Origin: Elymus sibiricus
Lineage: Eukaryota; Streptophyta; Magnoliopsida; Poales; Poaceae
DNA length: 64,000 bases
Assembly: GCA_039707655.1 (NCBI GenBank)
Contig: CM077665.1
Location: 79,547,954-79,611,953, forward strand
Direction: 5' to 3'
This document shows positions 48,130 through 57,994 of the stretch, piece after piece. Below the pieces are notes generated by a model that saw only the letters and a program-made list of their open reading frames with translations, did not search any database and was not told the origin of the DNA. The stretch's first letter is position 1; each line of letters begins with the position of its first letter. A program made the translations under genes and the position numbers.

Positions 48130-48467
48130 TGTTGAAGTATAATGCATAGCCCATATTTCCTCATCAATTTAAGTTTTTTGATGAAGTAGTTGACGCGTGC
48201 AGTTCTACATTAGTATAATGTCCGACCCTCTCTCATAGCTAGAGCTTTTGGATGAACTGACTGGTGTGAGCAGTTCTATATGGTATCAGAGCTAAGAGGT
48301 CTTGAATTCAAGACCCGACTGACGCAATTAAATTGCAGCTCATTTTCGGTCCACGTTTAGGCCTGCTGGAGCCACACGTGAGGGGGTGTTAAAGTATAAA
48401 TACATAGTCCACCTTTTTCCATCAGTTTGAACTTTTGAGTAAACTGTTTGGTGCGTTCTGTTCTACA
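48130..48467 (+). mobile_element. TRIM-type miniature LTR retrotransposon with three LTR copies
   Basis: An LTR-like repeat of about 80 bp occurs three times: 48130-48209 (TGTTGAAGTATAATG to TTCTACA), a 5'-shortened copy about 48211-48280, and 48387-48467 (TGTTAAAGTATAAAT to TTCTACA). The primer site TGGTATCAGAGC (48281-48292) follows the second copy, and the purine tract GTGAGGGGG precedes the third. No coding capacity. No target duplication is clear. Confidence 0.75.
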
Positions 48468-48530
48468 AAGACGTCCGGTTGTAGATGCTCTAAGTTGTTG
48501 GATGAACGAAATGCCCACCAAGGTGCAAAT

Positions 48531-50043
48531 TATACTACTAATAGGAGCCTGCTCCAGTTAATATCTGGTCGAGAGTGCAAAGCAGCATTAAACAACAACA
48601 ATTTATGGAGTTAGTAGTCCATCATATACAGCATAAGAGATGGTTGTTTTGGTAGCACTTGAGTTCTTTTTGGCTTTCCTAATGAATCACAAACAGGTTG
48701 CTTGTATGTGGCAGCAAATTAATTGTGAGTTTGGAGAATTACATGTCTTTGTTTAGTTTGAGCATAGCAAATTGCTAGCTTCAGGTGAAAGCACCAGGTA
48801 GGGACTCGACTATGCGCTTTTGGCTAGTGGTTTCGGATATAAATTAAAAATCTAGGTGCAGTTCTTCTCTGATTTGCAGTGCTTTCATTTTATATTGGAA
48901 GGGCCATTTTTCTGTTGGTTTCAACGACTTACAAGAGTATGCGAATATGCTGCATTTTCTGGTTCTGCGTAGAAATGCTAATAGAACAATGATGAAAAAC
49001 ATCAAGGGTTATACAATTTAGGTTTCCCACCATGCTTGGCTGTATTTAGCCTCCGGACCGTGACACTCTTGTAGCAAATGCTTGTTTACACCATGGTGAA
49101 AGCTTAGCGCATGTCTCTATTAGGCCTGACCAATAAAGTAAAGCAGATATTTCCCAGCCAATTGTAATTTTCTGGTCACCGATTCAGACAGGTAACCATT
49201 GAAAATGGAAGTCCAACCTTGGCCATCATGATTAGGACTGCCTTTTGATTCCCTCTGTCGCTAGTATATGTCTGGTTAGGTGAGTCCATTAGTCTAAGCT
49301 GCTGAAAATGACAGGGTCTCTCCTCCGCCGTTGGTTCTGCCCGTTTCATAATCTTATAGTATCATCTTATGGTAGGCACCGGTTCAGTGTGCGGAAGTTT
49401 CCCGGAAAAACATCAACTCTTTCTCTGAAGCACTGCACCTATCCGGGCATCGATCTGATCTGTGGTCAGTGGCCGATCAGCAAGCACACTTTGTGTTCTG
49501 TCCATAGACTATTTTGACTGACAAAATAGAGATCACGTTCTCATTGAGAAAAACGAGCAAGAGAACAAGAGCAGCAGGTGCTCTGATCCTGGCCTGCGTA
49601 TTCTGTTTGATTTTGTCAAAACTGTTTAAGCCGGTTATAATTACGAGCTTTCGATGATTTAGCTCACCAGAAATGCATTTCCATGACAAGACGTCTGATT
49701 TGTGAATTTGTTGTGATGGCGAGAGCCGGTGCGAGAGTCGATCTCATGGGACACACTTTGGTGCAGGTGTCAAGCTGCTATAGGGGCCGGGCCCACAGTA
49801 TCAGAATCGGCTTACCAAGCCTTGCCACGTGACCCTACGTGGGCCCATGGAGTTCTTGGCGATCCAGAGGTCGTACGTATGATGTGGCCAGCGTTTGCTC
49901 TCCTTGCTTGCTGCTTGCAGGTTGCAGCCAAGGCCGAAGGCGGCAGGGCATCTGCACCGCACATGATAGAGACATGATGGGGTACCCGTCCGAGAGAGCT
50001 CTTGGACAGCTACAATTCGAGCGTTTGTCTGCGTCATGTAGGG
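48531..50043. repeat. Segmental duplication, copy 2
   Basis: Collinear with 33836-35362. It starts about 40 bp after a Harbinger end (48490) and stops at another Harbinger-type element (50044). It includes matching blocks TCCATTAGTCTAAG, TTTCCCAGCCAATTG and GTCGTACGTATGATGTG. Confidence 0.8.
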
Positions 50044-50520
50044 TTATTATTACAACCAGACGCCCCAAATGATCCCTCGTACGTTTGCGGACGCGGCTGG
50101 TCAGTGATCGAACAGGAGAGAAGGAAAAAAATGACATAACCGGACCCCTCGTATCATCCTTATACGTCCGGGCTGTCCGCGAACCCTCATATCCATCTCA
50201 AATATAGGGAGGATATGAGGGATCGCGGACGCGCCCGGCACGCCCAGTCAGTCCGTCACGTAGGACGCGACCCCATCCCAGACCACTTTTTTTTTCTTTA
50301 TTCATTCTTTTCTTTTTCTCTCTTCCTCTCCACCAATCACATGCAAGTGACTGAACATATGAGGAAGAAAATGAGGAATGTGGCTGCGCGGACGGATAAA
50401 AAGAAAGTATGCCTGGCCACTGACCGGACGCGTTCGCGGGCATTTTTTTTCTTCTTTCTCCTGTCCGGTCACGTCCGCGGACGTATGAGGGACCGTTTGA
50501 GACATCCGGTTGTAGATGGT
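50044..50520. mobile_element. Harbinger MITE, 477 bp
   Basis: The left end ACAACCAGACGCCCC...CCCTCGTACGTTTGCGG and the right end CCGCGGACGTATGAGGG...CCGGTTGTAGATGGTC are inverted copies. TTA lies at both edges. No transposase; frames inside are low-complexity. Confidence 0.65.
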
Positions 50521-50523
50521 CTT

Positions 50524-50870
50524 ATTCCCTTGGGAAAGGCTTGGAATTTGGAAGACACCGACGACAAGGCTACCCCGCTCCGGGGACAACCGAGCGTGCG
50601 ATCGCGGCAGCGGCCTCTGTCCTCTAGAGCGTCATAGGGTGGCGCGTGGCGGACCCCGTGCCGCGAAAGGGACGCGGACGGAGGGAAGCAGCGCTGCCAA
50701 GACAACGTACACTTGGTAACAAACGGCCTAGGCCCCATCGCGCGGCGGTAGTGCCCATGCCCCAGCCTCGGACGGTCGATCGAGAGCCGCACATGTAATT
50801 CTCAGTTACACCGAAGAATAGTACACACCGAGAATAATGCTAAAACGCTATCATGGGTTAGCCGTAACTG
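50524..50870. other. Unassigned GC-rich DNA
   Basis: Between the Harbinger MITE and repeat copy A. No gene or element end seen. Confidence 0.3.
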
Positions 50871-51225
50871 CACGTACGCGTCCCATTCACCTCGGATGGG
50901 ACGGTGAAATTAGCTCCCGGTGACCACGACGTAAGACGGTCCATCTCCGGCTTCATTTTCGAACAACGGCGTCCCTCTCACCTTGATATAGTATATCTTT
51001 CGTGGTGTAAAATCTCCGTGGAGGAAGGATCAAATACGCGGTACATCACGCACGCACGCCCTCTGTCCATCCATTCGCAAGCAAAATAAAAAACCAGTTC
51101 ATCTAATTTCCAAAGGAAGCAAAACAAATAACCTGGAAATTGGATACCCTGTATGTATTTGTATGCAAATATGCACTATGTCCCATCATCATTTTCCAAC
51201 TCCCATACGTGCATGCAGCCATGTA

Positions 51226-51360
51226 ATCGGTTCCTAAATATAAGTCTTTTTAAAAAATTTACTATATAAATGAATCTACATTCTAAATATGTTTATATAT
51301 ATCAATAGGTACTTCATATTAAAATCTCTAAAAAAAATGTATATTTAGGAACGAAAGGAG
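51226..51360. mobile_element. Stowaway MITE, 135 bp
   Basis: GGTTCCTAAATATAAGTC and ATATTTAGGAACGAAAGGAG are inverted ends, with TA at 51224-51225 and 51361-51362. Copy C shows the empty site: CCATGTAGCATGCC there is CCATGTA-element-TAGCATGCC here. Confidence 0.88.
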
Positions 51361-51933
51361 TAGCATGCCACGCAAAACCTTGCGGGGCCGTTGTTCTCAA
51401 TCATGCATGACATGCACGCGCGTACAACATGATACGTGAAATTATTTTCCTTTTTATATTACGTAGAGACATGAAGTATGTATCGTGTACAATGATACAC
51501 CAAGTGAACAGTCAGTGTTCAACATGGCAAAGCCATCCAGACGTCTCACCTGGGCGAGAATCTGGCATGTGCATCTCCATATCGCATCGGCATCAATAAC
51601 TACGTAGAATATCATTATAGACTGTAGGCGTGACGGGTTGGGCAACCTGGTCGATCAAGAGAACGTACAAGAAATAGAAGTTGAGGGCACCACACGGCGG
51701 ATTACCTAGGGTTCTTGACCAGTGATATACTGTGCCACTCTGCTATTCAAGCTAGGCTTGAGGGCAGCCACCAGCTGGACGACATGTGTACGATACCATC
51801 GAGAACCGTCACGTTGCATCCATGGGAGTGTTTTCGTTTCATTATTCTCCAAAAGCAACCTTACGTTCTGGAGTCTAGGCCAACGCTCATAATTCGACAT
51901 TTTTCAAATCTTCGTGCTAAGGTATTAATGATT

Positions 51934-53381
51934 GATCAAAGAATCAACTGTTGCGCGTCGCCCCGCGTGCGATGAGGAGACCCGACATTATCCCCTCCCG
52001 CGTCGCCCCGCGTGCGACAGGGGGGGGGGGGGGGGGGGGGGGGGGCGACCGCGCCGTCGCCGCCAGAGACCCTCTCCTCCCCGCTTCTCCTCCCTCGCCG
52101 CCGTCACAGGGCGCGGCCGGGCAAAGCCTGGCCGGCGCCGGTGGCGGCGGGGCTTCCTCGGCTCCTCGCGCGGTGGCCCCGGTGCGGGACAGGGCCGCCA
52201 CGACGGGATGCTGCGCTGGCGTCGGGCGCAGCGGCGCGGCAGCTCTCCGTCGCGGCTTCGGCGACGGCAGGGCCTGGCTCGTGTGCCGGGCGGCGTGCTG
52301 GTGGTGGGCATGCCTGCGGCGGCGGCTCCCCCTCGTCTCCGATCTAGATCGGGCCGGGAGGTGCCTCGCGGGCGATGCGGGCTGCAGGTGGCACAGGCCT
52401 CGGCGGGTGGCCTTCGTCGCGTCGCCGGGTGCGGCGGTGGTGCTCCTCGGTTGGATGGCGGCCCGGCAGCGGCCGGCGGTGGGCGTGGTGGCGGCGCCGC
52501 TACTTGGCGGCGGGACGGCATGGTGGCGCTGGGTGGCCGGTGACGCGCCCCCGGCCCAGATCTGGGCCCTGCGGACCCCATCTGGGTCCTAGCGGGCCGG
52601 GCCCCCGGCGTGGCCTCGTTGTCTGCTGCGCGGTGAGGAGGAGGAGCAGCTCGGATGTGGGGCGGCGGCGCCGACGGCGTGCCTGCTGCAGCGCGAGGGC
52701 GGGAGCTTTACGGGCGTATAAGGGCCCGATCGGGCCTGTGGGCCCACGGGCCTGGTGTGCTCCTGCTATTGCGTCCGGACGGCTACCGTCGTTGACGGTG
52801 GAGGTGGAGCCCTCCCGCGTGCCGTCGATGCTGCTACCCCTAGTCCCGACTCCGAGTCGTCGTCGTGCTGTCCTCACTTCGCGGTGCCGTGGTGAGACGG
52901 CGTGGGGGGTTCAAGACTGTATTGGCGCAGGGTGGTGGTTGGTTTGGTGGCAGGCCCCGGAGCGCCCGAGGTGCGGGTTGGGATCGGGGGAAACCCTGTC
53001 AGCATGGCCGACTTCGGCGCGGTGGCGCCTGTGGGTGCCGCCTGACCTTCCTGAAGGGCGTCGGGGGCTACCCTTCCTCTCGACTCGTCGAGTACCGGGG
53101 GAAACCCTTGGCAACCGCGTCGTCATCGTCGCGATCCTTCTTGGAGGTGTTGATTGGTGCCGGCACTTCGGAGTCTTGGAGCTTGGTGGAAAATCCCCGG
53201 TGCGCGCAGCGGTCGCGAGGCTTCTTCGTTTTTGTTGATCCACCGTTGTCGGCATTTGTTTCTTTTGTTTTTCTCTGTCGTTTCTTTTGGGCGTGACTGT
53301 GCTGCTTCCGCCCCAGCACCTATCACTGCATGTTTCGGTTGGTTGCTTTGTAATACAAAGCGAGGGGAAACCCTTTTTCGG
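51934..53381. mobile_element. GC-rich retroposon with a 15-bp target duplication
   Basis: AAGGTATTAATGATT is repeated exactly at 51919-51933 and 53382-53396. The other copies of the host unit lack the insert. A long, perfect duplication without inverted ends points to target-primed reverse transcription, as for LINEs and SINEs. The insert is very GC-rich, contains a run of 27 G (52019-52045), and ends in TAATACAAAGCGAGGGGAAA then CCCTTTTTCGG rather than poly-A. Overlapping frames of 200-290 codons look compositional. No polymerase is encoded, so it depended on another element. Confidence 0.7.
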
Positions 53382-53917
53382 AAGGTATTAATGATTTATT
53401 ATGCTTGTACTCCTTGTGTGAGAAGATATTAGGAATTAGAATATTCAGAAGATGGAGCACTACTTTTTAATGCTGTAACTACAATAAATCTATTTTTGAT
53501 GTAGGAGTTTCACAATTTTTTGGGCAAAAGTGGGCATGTCCCCATCAGTTCATGCAGGTAGGGCGACGCAGTTACTCTCCAAGTGAACGCCGATAAAACT
53601 ACTATTGTTTGTTTGTAAAGTGCACCTTTTAGGGATGAGGCCACTTGCACGTTTGATTTATCTTGTTTGTCCTGATCGGGCACGACTCTAGGCCATGTTT
53701 CCACTTGACTGGAGGGTTTTTACAGTTAGTATCCTCAGTAAGTTTGATTTCCAAGGCATCATGTTTCTATCTCATGAATATTTATCAGTGTCAAAACTGA
53801 TAAAAACGTTCGAAAATAAGCTTTGCCACTCTTACGTGCTAGTATGTTGGAATCCAAACTTGGCGCGTCTCATTCCGCTGAGAGAGGAACCTTGTAGCTA
53901 CCTAAATGACGATATAA

Positions 53918-55124
53918 GAGCATCTCTAGCAGACCCGTATAATCGCCGGAACTGTAAAATTCCGGCGGTTATACGGGTTTGGGCCGTTTTAGCTATCAGA
54001 ACAGACACCGCTAATGCAGTCCGGCCCGTAATTTTTTTGCGGTGGCCTGGAAACGAGACCCCGCGACCACTATATGTACGGGTTCAGCTACTGGATACGG
54101 ATCCGAACCCTATCCCTTCGCCGCCGCGAAAATCCCCCACCCCTCACCGCCGGCGCCTCAGATCCGTTGTGCGAGCATCCAATCCGTCGCCCCGCCCCTC
54201 CAATCCACCGCCCGAGATGGCCAACGACGACACCGAGAGGGCGCGTTGCGTCAGATCCGACGCGCCGCGGAAGCGCGCCGCCTTGCGGTACACGCGTTGG
54301 GGCCGGTCGCCGCCGCCGTCACTCCTCCGCCGGGAGACGGAGGAGTACGACCGCGCGCGCGGCCGTCTTTTCTCCGGCACTGGCAGCTCCTCCGGGGTGT
54401 CGAGCTCGCGCTCCTCCCTCACCCCGGTGAAGAGGGGGCTAGAGGAGCTCCCCCCGGTGAAGAGGGAGCCGGAGGCCGAGGCGGGGCCGGAGCGACGTGC
54501 CGGGGGTGTCGTCAGGCCAGAGGACTTCCTCCCCCCGGCGGAGGCGAACGCCCTTTTGCCCGCGCTGCTAGCGCGCAGTGCGCGGGAGGCAGAAGAGGAC
54601 TGGCAGCACCGCCGGAGGGACGAGGACATCAACGACGTGCTCTACGAGCAGGGTGTCGCGTCGGCCCTCGCCTTCGGCGACAAGGTGGAGGAGTGGCGCC
54701 ACGTAGCCGCTGAGCAGGAGCGCATCTACGTCGACCTCACCTCCTCTGACGACGAGGACTGAGCGCTGCCACTGGACACCTACCGCACGAGCTCCGGTGA
54801 GCTCTATTTTGCGTAGTGCGGTAGGGTAGTTAGCTCCGGTGAGCTTTATTTTACGTAGTGCGGTAGGGTAGTAGTTCCGGCGTAGCTCCGGTGAGCTTTA
54901 TGTACATATATATGCTATGTAAAACGATGCTATGTACTGAATGATCGATGCTCCGGCCATCTTTTCCGTTAAATTTCTCTCGCGAAAGATTTTTTTTCAA
55001 ATTTTACGGTTTGCGATACAGGTTCTGCTATGCCGCAAGGATTTTCAGCCCGTATTGACCCCTCCGCACGAACTGTAAACTGCGTTTACAGTTTCGCAGA
55101 ATAGGGGGTCTTCTAGAGATGGTC
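53918..55124 (+). mobile_element. Harbinger element carrying a protein gene, 1207 bp
   Basis: Ends GAGCATCTCTAGCAGACCC and GGGTCTTCTAGAGATGGTC are inverted, and TAA duplicates at 53915-53917 and 55125-55127. It encodes no transposase but has one coding frame (54217-54762) with a TATA-like CTATATGTA near 54072. Confidence 0.88.
54217..54762 (+). CDS. Transposon-borne 181-aa protein with SUMO-type motifs
   Basis: No known catalytic domain. The start is the ATG in CCCGAGATGGCC, about 145 bp below a TATA-like box; the frame is open further upstream. Residues 1-75 are basic and Arg-rich. A Ser-rich stretch follows, then the repeated PVKRGLEELP / PVKREPEAEAG. VKRE fits the SUMO attachment consensus (hydrophobic-K-x-E). 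The C-terminal half is helical and charged, and the protein ends YVDLTSSDDED, which fits a SUMO-interacting motif (VDLT core followed by Ser and acidic residues). Family knowledge gives the motifs; that they function here is inference. GC content is high throughout. Confidence 0.5.
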   Translation: MANDDTERARCVRSDAPRKRAALRYTRWGRSPPPSLLRRETEEYDRARGRLFSGTGSSSGVSSSRSSLTPVKRGLEELPPVKREPEAEAGPERRAGGVVRPEDFLPPAEANALLPALLARSAREAEEDWQHRRRDEDINDVLYEQGVASALAFGDKVEEWRHVAAEQERIYVDLTSSDDED

Positions 55125-55127
55125 TAA

Positions 55128-55317
55128 CCGAGATGGCTCCTCCCTCTCTGCCGGTTCATTCTCCGGAATAGCGACGAGAATGGTAAACACTTGCTGAGCT
55201 AGAACCTATGGAAATCTCAGCCAATTATTGGTGTAGTTCCCGATCGAGGTCGAGCAAAAGCATGACTTGCGAACAACTACTACTGTGGAGTTAGCGGCTA
55301 GCGTGAGTTGGCGGTCT
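55128..55317. other. Spacer between tandem copies A and B
   Basis: Unique-looking DNA after the Harbinger element. No gene seen. Confidence 0.3.
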
Positions 55318-56760
55318 ACTTTCACGCGTCCCGTTCACCTCAGGGAGAATACAACTGTGGCTGATGGCACGGTGAAATTGGCTCACCATGACCACGACGT
55401 AAAAGATGGTCCTTCTCTACCTCCGTTTTCAAACAAGGCTGTGAGTGCGATGATGCATGCGTCACTCTCTCCCAGATCCAGCATATCTTTCGTGGTGTAG
55501 ACTCTCCCACAAGGAAAGTATCAAATCTTTGGTAGTGGTAGTCCCTGCCCACACGGTCGAACACACACGCACACACATAACTAAATTTCGAAAGAAAAAA
55601 TGCCTGGAATTTGGATACCGGTATGTATTTCATGCAAATATGCGGTCTTGTCCGATCATCCAGCTCCCATGAATGCATGCGAGCCATGCAGCATGCCACG
55701 CAAAACCCCGTGGGCCCAATGTTTTCAATCATGCATGCAGCATGCACACAGATACGTACTCCTACAATTATTTTCCCAATTATTACGAAGATACAGGAAG
55801 TAACGTCTCGTCACCAAATGAACAGTGCATGTTCGACAAGCGGCAAGCCACGCATCCAGACGTCTCGCCTGGTGGGCATCTGGCATGTGCCTCTCGATCG
55901 CAGCCTAATAATCGGCATCAACAGTTACGTACAGCACTATCATGGACAGTAGGCGTGACGGCTTGGGCAACCGGGTCGATCAACTGATCGTATACAAGAA
56001 ATATAAGTCGAGGCCACACGGCGGATTAGGGCTTTATGACCAGTGATACCTTGCCACTTTGCTCCTCTAGGCTTGAGCCAGCCACCAGCTGCACGACATG
56101 TGTATGTACTAGTAGGATATACCATGGAGAACGTCCTCACGTTACATCCACGGGAGTGTTTGTTCCATTGGTTCTCCAAAAGCAACCTATTGTTATAGCT
56201 ACTTTGGGCCCGCGCAGATGATTCGATGTTTCTTTTTTCTAATCTTCATGATTCGTATGTGAAGATATCAGGGAGTAGAATATCCAAAAGTTATTACTAC
56301 TTTGTAAAGTGGTTTGACAACCATTCGGCACTAGCTAAAATAAATCTTTCTTTTTGAGTTGGAGTTGGAAAATAAATCTAGTTTTGATGTAGGAGCTTCA
56401 TGGAAACCAATTGTTTGGGCAAAAGCGAGCATGTGCTCATGATCCCGTGGAGGATGACATGCAGGTAGGGGCCACGTAGCTACACTCCCAAGTGAACCAC
56501 CGATGATAATAACAATACTACTCTATCCCGCAAAAAAAAAAAAAATACTACTCTAAGTAAAGTGCATCTTTACGGGTGCGGCCGCTTGCACATTTGATTT
56601 TTCTTGTTTGTCCCGTTTGAGGACGAGTCCAGGACATCTTCCTGCTTAACTGGAGTGCTTTTACAGCTATTGTGTTGGGCATGTTTGATTTTTAGGACTT
56701 GATCTTTTACATAAACATCTATCGGTTTCTTAATTGATAACGTCACCCAAAACTAAGAGC
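55318..56760. repeat. Tandem unit copy B
   Basis: The least interrupted copy, from ACGCGTCCCGTTCACCTC to CACCCAAAACTAAGAGC. It shares all block landmarks with A and C and serves as the reference for the empty sites. Confidence 0.78.
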
Positions 56761-56969
56761 TTCCACGTAAGGGCTCCCATGCTAGCACTTTTGTGCAATT
56801 TTTCTTTATTTAGGTTTTCAAACCTTGCAGAATTCATACAAATGAGTGACCTTTCCAAAAAAAAAAATGTGTGTGTTTTGTGTAATGGACTTTCTACTAC
56901 GTAATTTTGGTACCTACTATTTATTTTGAATAATATAATCATGTGTTGATGTTTTTGTACTTTTTGTTG

Positions 56970-57050
56970 CTAATTAGTTCTCAATAAAATGGTCGTGTGC
57001 ATCCCTTGATGCAGAGGCGGGGGTTATCCCCTTTTCGAGAAAAAAGATAT
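56970..57050 (+). repeat. Short LINE 3'-end remnant
   Basis: GTCGTGTGCATCCCTTGATG, then CAGAGGCGGGGGTTATCCCC and TTTTCGAGAAAAAAG, resembles the 3' end of Triticeae LINEs. Only the terminal ~80 bp is present, as expected for an extreme 5' truncation. Confidence 0.4.
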
Positions 57051-57990
57051 AACATGGATGTCTGGTGTGTTTTTCCCTCCGTGTCATGTGTTAGGCTATG
57101 AACGTAATATATATTTTTATTGATGATGTATTTAAAATTACCAGACACTGCAAAATAATGCATTGACAGTAGTGTATTGGCGGCTCATTTTATCGGCGAC
57201 AAGTGGTCTCGGATTCTCGATGTAATTTGTATTATATTTAAGATGTTTTGTAATTTTGATGAACTTTTATAATTGAATTGGATCCTTTCCGCAAAAAACA
57301 AGGCAAGCACCTGAGCAATAGCAGAAGCACACTTTTAATCATGGGGCAAAAGGAAAAACACCGTCAAAACAAGAGAGTGAACACAAGCATCCTCGTGCAT
57401 TCCATACCCATTCAGATCCAGATGCTTGCGTGTTGACCGGTATATGCTGCTATGCACGCGTCAACCCGACCGAGGGACATAATTTACGAGGGCAACATGC
57501 ATGCATTCGGACGATTGATGATCTAACCCGGGAACTAAAAATGCATAATTTACCAGGGCAGCATGTTATGCCATGTCACGCGTAGCAGCACACATGCGAG
57601 GGCGGCTTGCACCCACCCAGTTAAACTCCGTTCGTCAGCCATGAACGATCAACCGCGAGCCCATGCACGGCTAGCGCGCCTTGGAGCTACTCCGGCTGCA
57701 AGACAGCGACAGTGTCGAAAAGAAAAGGCTCGAAGACAACGACTTCATCGGTCCTGCAGAGGGGGTGGGGGGGGGGGGGGGGGGGGGGGCAAATTGAGTG
57801 TGGGCGCGACTGCGGGCACTTTCTGGGCGTCACCGCGTCATGGGGGAAAGCGCCGCGGACGACGGAGGAAGCAACACACGGCCTTCGCCCATCTCCGTGC
57901 CATGTGCGCCAAGAATGAAGCCAACAATGAGAGCTCAAAATTTTGGAAACTCACTCCAATTATGGACGCATATCCTCTTGACTGACTTCG
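57051..57990. other. Unassigned spacer between copies B and C
   Basis: No gene recognised. It contains a run of 23 G at 57767-57789 and CATGCATGC-rich stretches. Confidence 0.3.
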
Positions 57991-57994
57991 GTTT

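Larger units (their letters stand above)
47100..48490 (-). mobile_element. Non-autonomous Harbinger element with a captured frame
   Basis: The right end GTCCGGTTGTAGATGCTC is followed by TAA (48491-48493), a Harbinger end and target. The left end is not defined. The minus-strand frame 47185-47604 is the longest coding-like part, and a TRIM interrupts the right end. Confidence 0.5.
50875..53860. repeat. Tandem unit copy A (interrupted)
   Basis: Starts at GCGTCCCATTCACCTC and continues to about 53860, with a Stowaway (51226-51360) and a GC-rich retroposon (51934-53381) inside. It aligns in order with B and C: TATCTTTCGTGGTGTA, GCATGCCACGCAAAACC, CCAGACGTCTC, CACCAGCTGGACGACATG, TTTGGGCAAAAG and TTTACAG blocks. 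No conserved frame runs through the three copies. Confidence 0.75.

Noticed and set aside
50215..50637. 140-codon frame over the Harbinger MITE
   Set aside because: It crosses the MITE border at 50520 and is low-complexity.
51932..53238. Frames of 197-287 codons in the GC-rich retroposon
   Set aside because: Both strands are open at once and no frame shows a domain; compositional.
51715..56221. Possible conserved small protein (MTSDxL start) in repeat copies A and B
   Set aside because: The frame is not kept in copy C and indels between A and B are not multiples of three.
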